Positions 62,430-64,000 of a stretch of DNA of 64,000 bases are shown piece by piece (position 1 is the stretch's first letter; the number at the start of each line of letters is the position of its first letter). The stretch spans positions 682,001 to 746,000 of the forward strand of contig NZ_LT992502.1 of NCBI RefSeq assembly GCF_900324475.1. The letters are read 5' to 3'. Under the pieces are notes generated by a model. The model was not told the origin of the DNA and made no database searches. It worked only from the letters and a program-made list of their open reading frames with translations. Source of the DNA: Enterobacter bugandensis. GTDB lineage: Bacteria; Pseudomonadota; Gammaproteobacteria; Enterobacterales; Enterobacteriaceae. Position numbers and translations under genes: made by a program.

Positions 62430-63578
62430 TTGATTAAGTCAGCGCTATTGGTTCTGGAAGACGGAACCCAGTTTATCGGTCGGGCCATAGGGGCAACGGG
62501 TTCGGCGGTTGGGGAAGTCGTTTTCAATACTTCAATGACCGGTTATCAAGAAATCCTCACTGATCCTTCCTATTCTCGCCAAATCGTTACTCTTACTTAT
62601 CCTCATATCGGCAATGTCGGCACCAATGCGGCTGACGAAGAATCCTCTCAGGTACATGCGCAAGGCCTGGTCATTCGCGACCTGCCGCTGATTGCCAGCA
62701 ACTTCCGCAACACTGAAGACCTCTCTTCTTACCTGAAGCGCCATAACATCGTGGCGATTGCCGATATCGATACCCGTAAGTTAACGCGTCTGCTGCGCGA
62801 GAAGGGTGCACAGAACGGCTGCATCATCGCGGGTGATAACCTCGATGCGACGCTGGCGCTGGAAAAAGCGAAAGCCTTCCCGGGCCTGAACGGTATGGAC
62901 CTCGCGAAAGAAGTGACTACCGCCGAAGCCTACAGCTGGACGCAGGGGAGCTGGACGCTGGAAGGCGACCTGCCGGAAGCGAAAAAAGAGAACGAACTGC
63001 CGTTCCACGTGGTGGCCTATGATTTTGGTGCCAAGCGCAACATCCTGCGCATGCTGGTTGACCGCGGCTGCCGCCTGACGGTGGTACCGGCGAAAACCTC
63101 CGCTGAAGAGGTGCTTAAGATGAACCCGGACGGCATCTTCCTCTCTAACGGCCCAGGCGACCCGGCACCGTGCGATTACGCTATCGACGCCATCAAGTCC
63201 TTCCTGGAAACCGACATCCCGGTATTCGGCATCTGCCTCGGCCATCAGCTGCTGGCGCTGGCGAGCGGTGCGAACACCGTCAAGATGAAGTTCGGCCACC
63301 ACGGTGGTAACCACCCGGTGAAAGACATTGATAACAATACGGTGATGATTACCGCGCAGAACCACGGTTTCGCCGTCGATGAAGCCTCTATGCCAGCTAA
63401 CCTGCGCGTGACGCACAAATCACTGTTCGATGGCACCCTGCAGGGTATCCACCGTACCGATAAGCCAGCGTTCAGCTTCCAGGGCCACCCGGAAGCCAGC
63501 CCGGGCCCGCACGACGCCGCGCCGCTGTTCGATCACTTCATCGAACTTATCGAGCAATACCGTAAGACCGCTAAATAA
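62430..63578 (+). CDS. carA: Carbamoyl-phosphate synthase small subunit
   Basis: Glutaminase subunit supplying ammonia to CarB for carbamoyl phosphate, used in arginine and pyrimidine synthesis. The class I amidotransferase nucleophile lies in FGICLGHQ. The start is TTG 62430: homology begins [11 protein letters not shown] and GGAGGGTGG lies just upstream; this UUG start is also known in E. coli. An in-frame GTG at 62403 lies inside the ArgR box. 382 residues. The 454 bases between dapB and this start form the car control region. Confidence 0.95.
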   Translation: MIKSALLVLEDGTQFIGRAIGATGSAVGEVVFNTSMTGYQEILTDPSYSRQIVTLTYPHIGNVGTNAADEESSQVHAQGLVIRDLPLIASNFRNTEDLSSYLKRHNIVAIADIDTRKLTRLLREKGAQNGCIIAGDNLDATLALEKAKAFPGLNGMDLAKEVTTAEAYSWTQGSWTLEGDLPEAKKENELPFHVVAYDFGAKRNILRMLVDRGCRLTVVPAKTSAEEVLKMNPDGIFLSNGPGDPAPCDYAIDAIKSFLETDIPVFGICLGHQLLALASGANTVKMKFGHHGGNHPVKDIDNNTVMITAQNHGFAVDEASMPANLRVTHKSLFDGTLQGIHRTDKPAFSFQGHPEASPGPHDAAPLFDHFIELIEQYRKTAK

Positions 63579-63596
63579 TCAGGAGCCGAGAAGACC

Positions 63597-64000
63597 ATGC
63601 CAAAACGTACAGACATAAAAAGCATCCTGATCCTTGGCGCTGGACCGATCGTCATCGGCCAGGCCTGCGAATTCGACTACTCCGGCGCGCAGGCGTGTAA
63701 AGCGCTGCGCGAAGAGGGTTACCGCGTTATCCTGGTTAACTCTAACCCGGCGACCATCATGACTGACCCGGAAATGGCGGATGCCACCTACATCGAGCCG
63801 ATTCACTGGGAAGTGGTGCGTAAAATCATCGAAAAAGAGCGCCCGGACGCGGTGCTGCCAACCATGGGCGGCCAGACGGCGCTGAACTGCGCGCTGGAGC
63901 TGGAGCGTCAGGGCGTGCTGGCAGAATTTGGCGTCACCATGATTGGTGCGACCGCCGACGCGATTGATAAAGCCGAAGACCGTCGCCGCTTTGACGTGGC
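63597..64000 (+). CDS. carB: Carbamoyl-phosphate synthase large subunit (3' truncated)
   Basis: Start of CarB, which joins bicarbonate, ammonia and two ATP into carbamoyl phosphate. The first 134 codons are present, beginning [20 protein letters not shown] with the [13 protein letters not shown]-grasp pre-domain motif; the rest (about 940 residues) lies beyond the window. AGGAGCC precedes the ATG, 18 bases after carA. Confidence 0.96.
   Translation, partial: MPKRTDIKSILILGAGPIVIGQACEFDYSGAQACKALREEGYRVILVNSNPATIMTDPEMADATYIEPIHWEVVRKIIEKERPDAVLPTMGGQTALNCALELERQGVLAEFGVTMIGATADAIDKAEDRRRFDV

Overview
The window is a continuous piece of enterobacterial chromosome. Gene content and order match the 99-to-1-minute region of the Escherichia coli K-12 map, from the leuQPV tRNA cluster through deo, trpR, rob, arcA, thrABC and dnaKJ to carAB. 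Proteins are close to but not identical with E. coli orthologues, coding DNA is GC-rich, and BIME/REP elements sit in many gaps. The accessory genes (a sugar PTS permease, a GGDEF protein, an Hcp cassette, an MHS-type MFS transporter) suggest Enterobacter or a close relative; this placement is inference.

Layout. 1-3.7 kb: truncated PTS EIIC, then a Fur-type iron block (fhuF, a membrane diguanylate cyclase, yjjZ). 3.7-4.1 kb: three identical tRNA-Leu(CAG) genes. 4.2-9.8 kb: rsmC, holD-rimI-yjjG, prfC, osmY, ytjA. 9.9-14.1 kb: yjjU-yjjV, and the opposing glycyl-radical pair yjjI-yjjW. 14.2-18.7 kb: deoCABD with its full set of DeoR, CRP and CytR sites; two DeoR operators lie inside yjjI. 18.8-32.6 kb: lplA, ytjB, serB-radA-nadR, an oxidoreductase/LysR pair not in K-12, ettA, slt, trpR, yjjX, gpmB, rob. 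32.8-35.7 kb: creA, then, where K-12 has creBCD, an AT-richer three-gene cassette (Hcp, a DUF2778/Tlde1-type cell-wall effector and a small membrane protein), then arcA. 35.8-42.1 kb: yjjY, yjtD and the attenuated thrLABC operon. 42.3-48.8 kb: yaaX, yaaA, yaaJ, talB, mog, an MFS transporter, satP. 49.1-54.9 kb: dnaKJ, nhaAR, rpsT. 55.2-60.9 kb: ribF-ileS-lspA-fkpB-ispH. 61.1-64 kb: dapB, then carA and the start of carB.

How it works together. Most of the window is core metabolism: deoxynucleoside catabolism (deo), threonine biosynthesis (thr), carbamoyl phosphate for arginine and pyrimidines (car), lipoate and NAD salvage, serine synthesis, chaperones, sodium/proton exchange and lipoprotein processing. 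The main candidate for an unusual system is the hcp / Tlde1-like / membrane-protein cassette at about 33.3-34.9 kb. I read it as an orphan type VI secretion cargo module with a probable immunity protein. Its upstream gap carries a 12-bp inverted repeat. The second most interesting feature is the DeoR operator array embedded in the yjjI coding sequence. The uncharacterised glycyl-radical pair YjjI/YjjW shares that control region.
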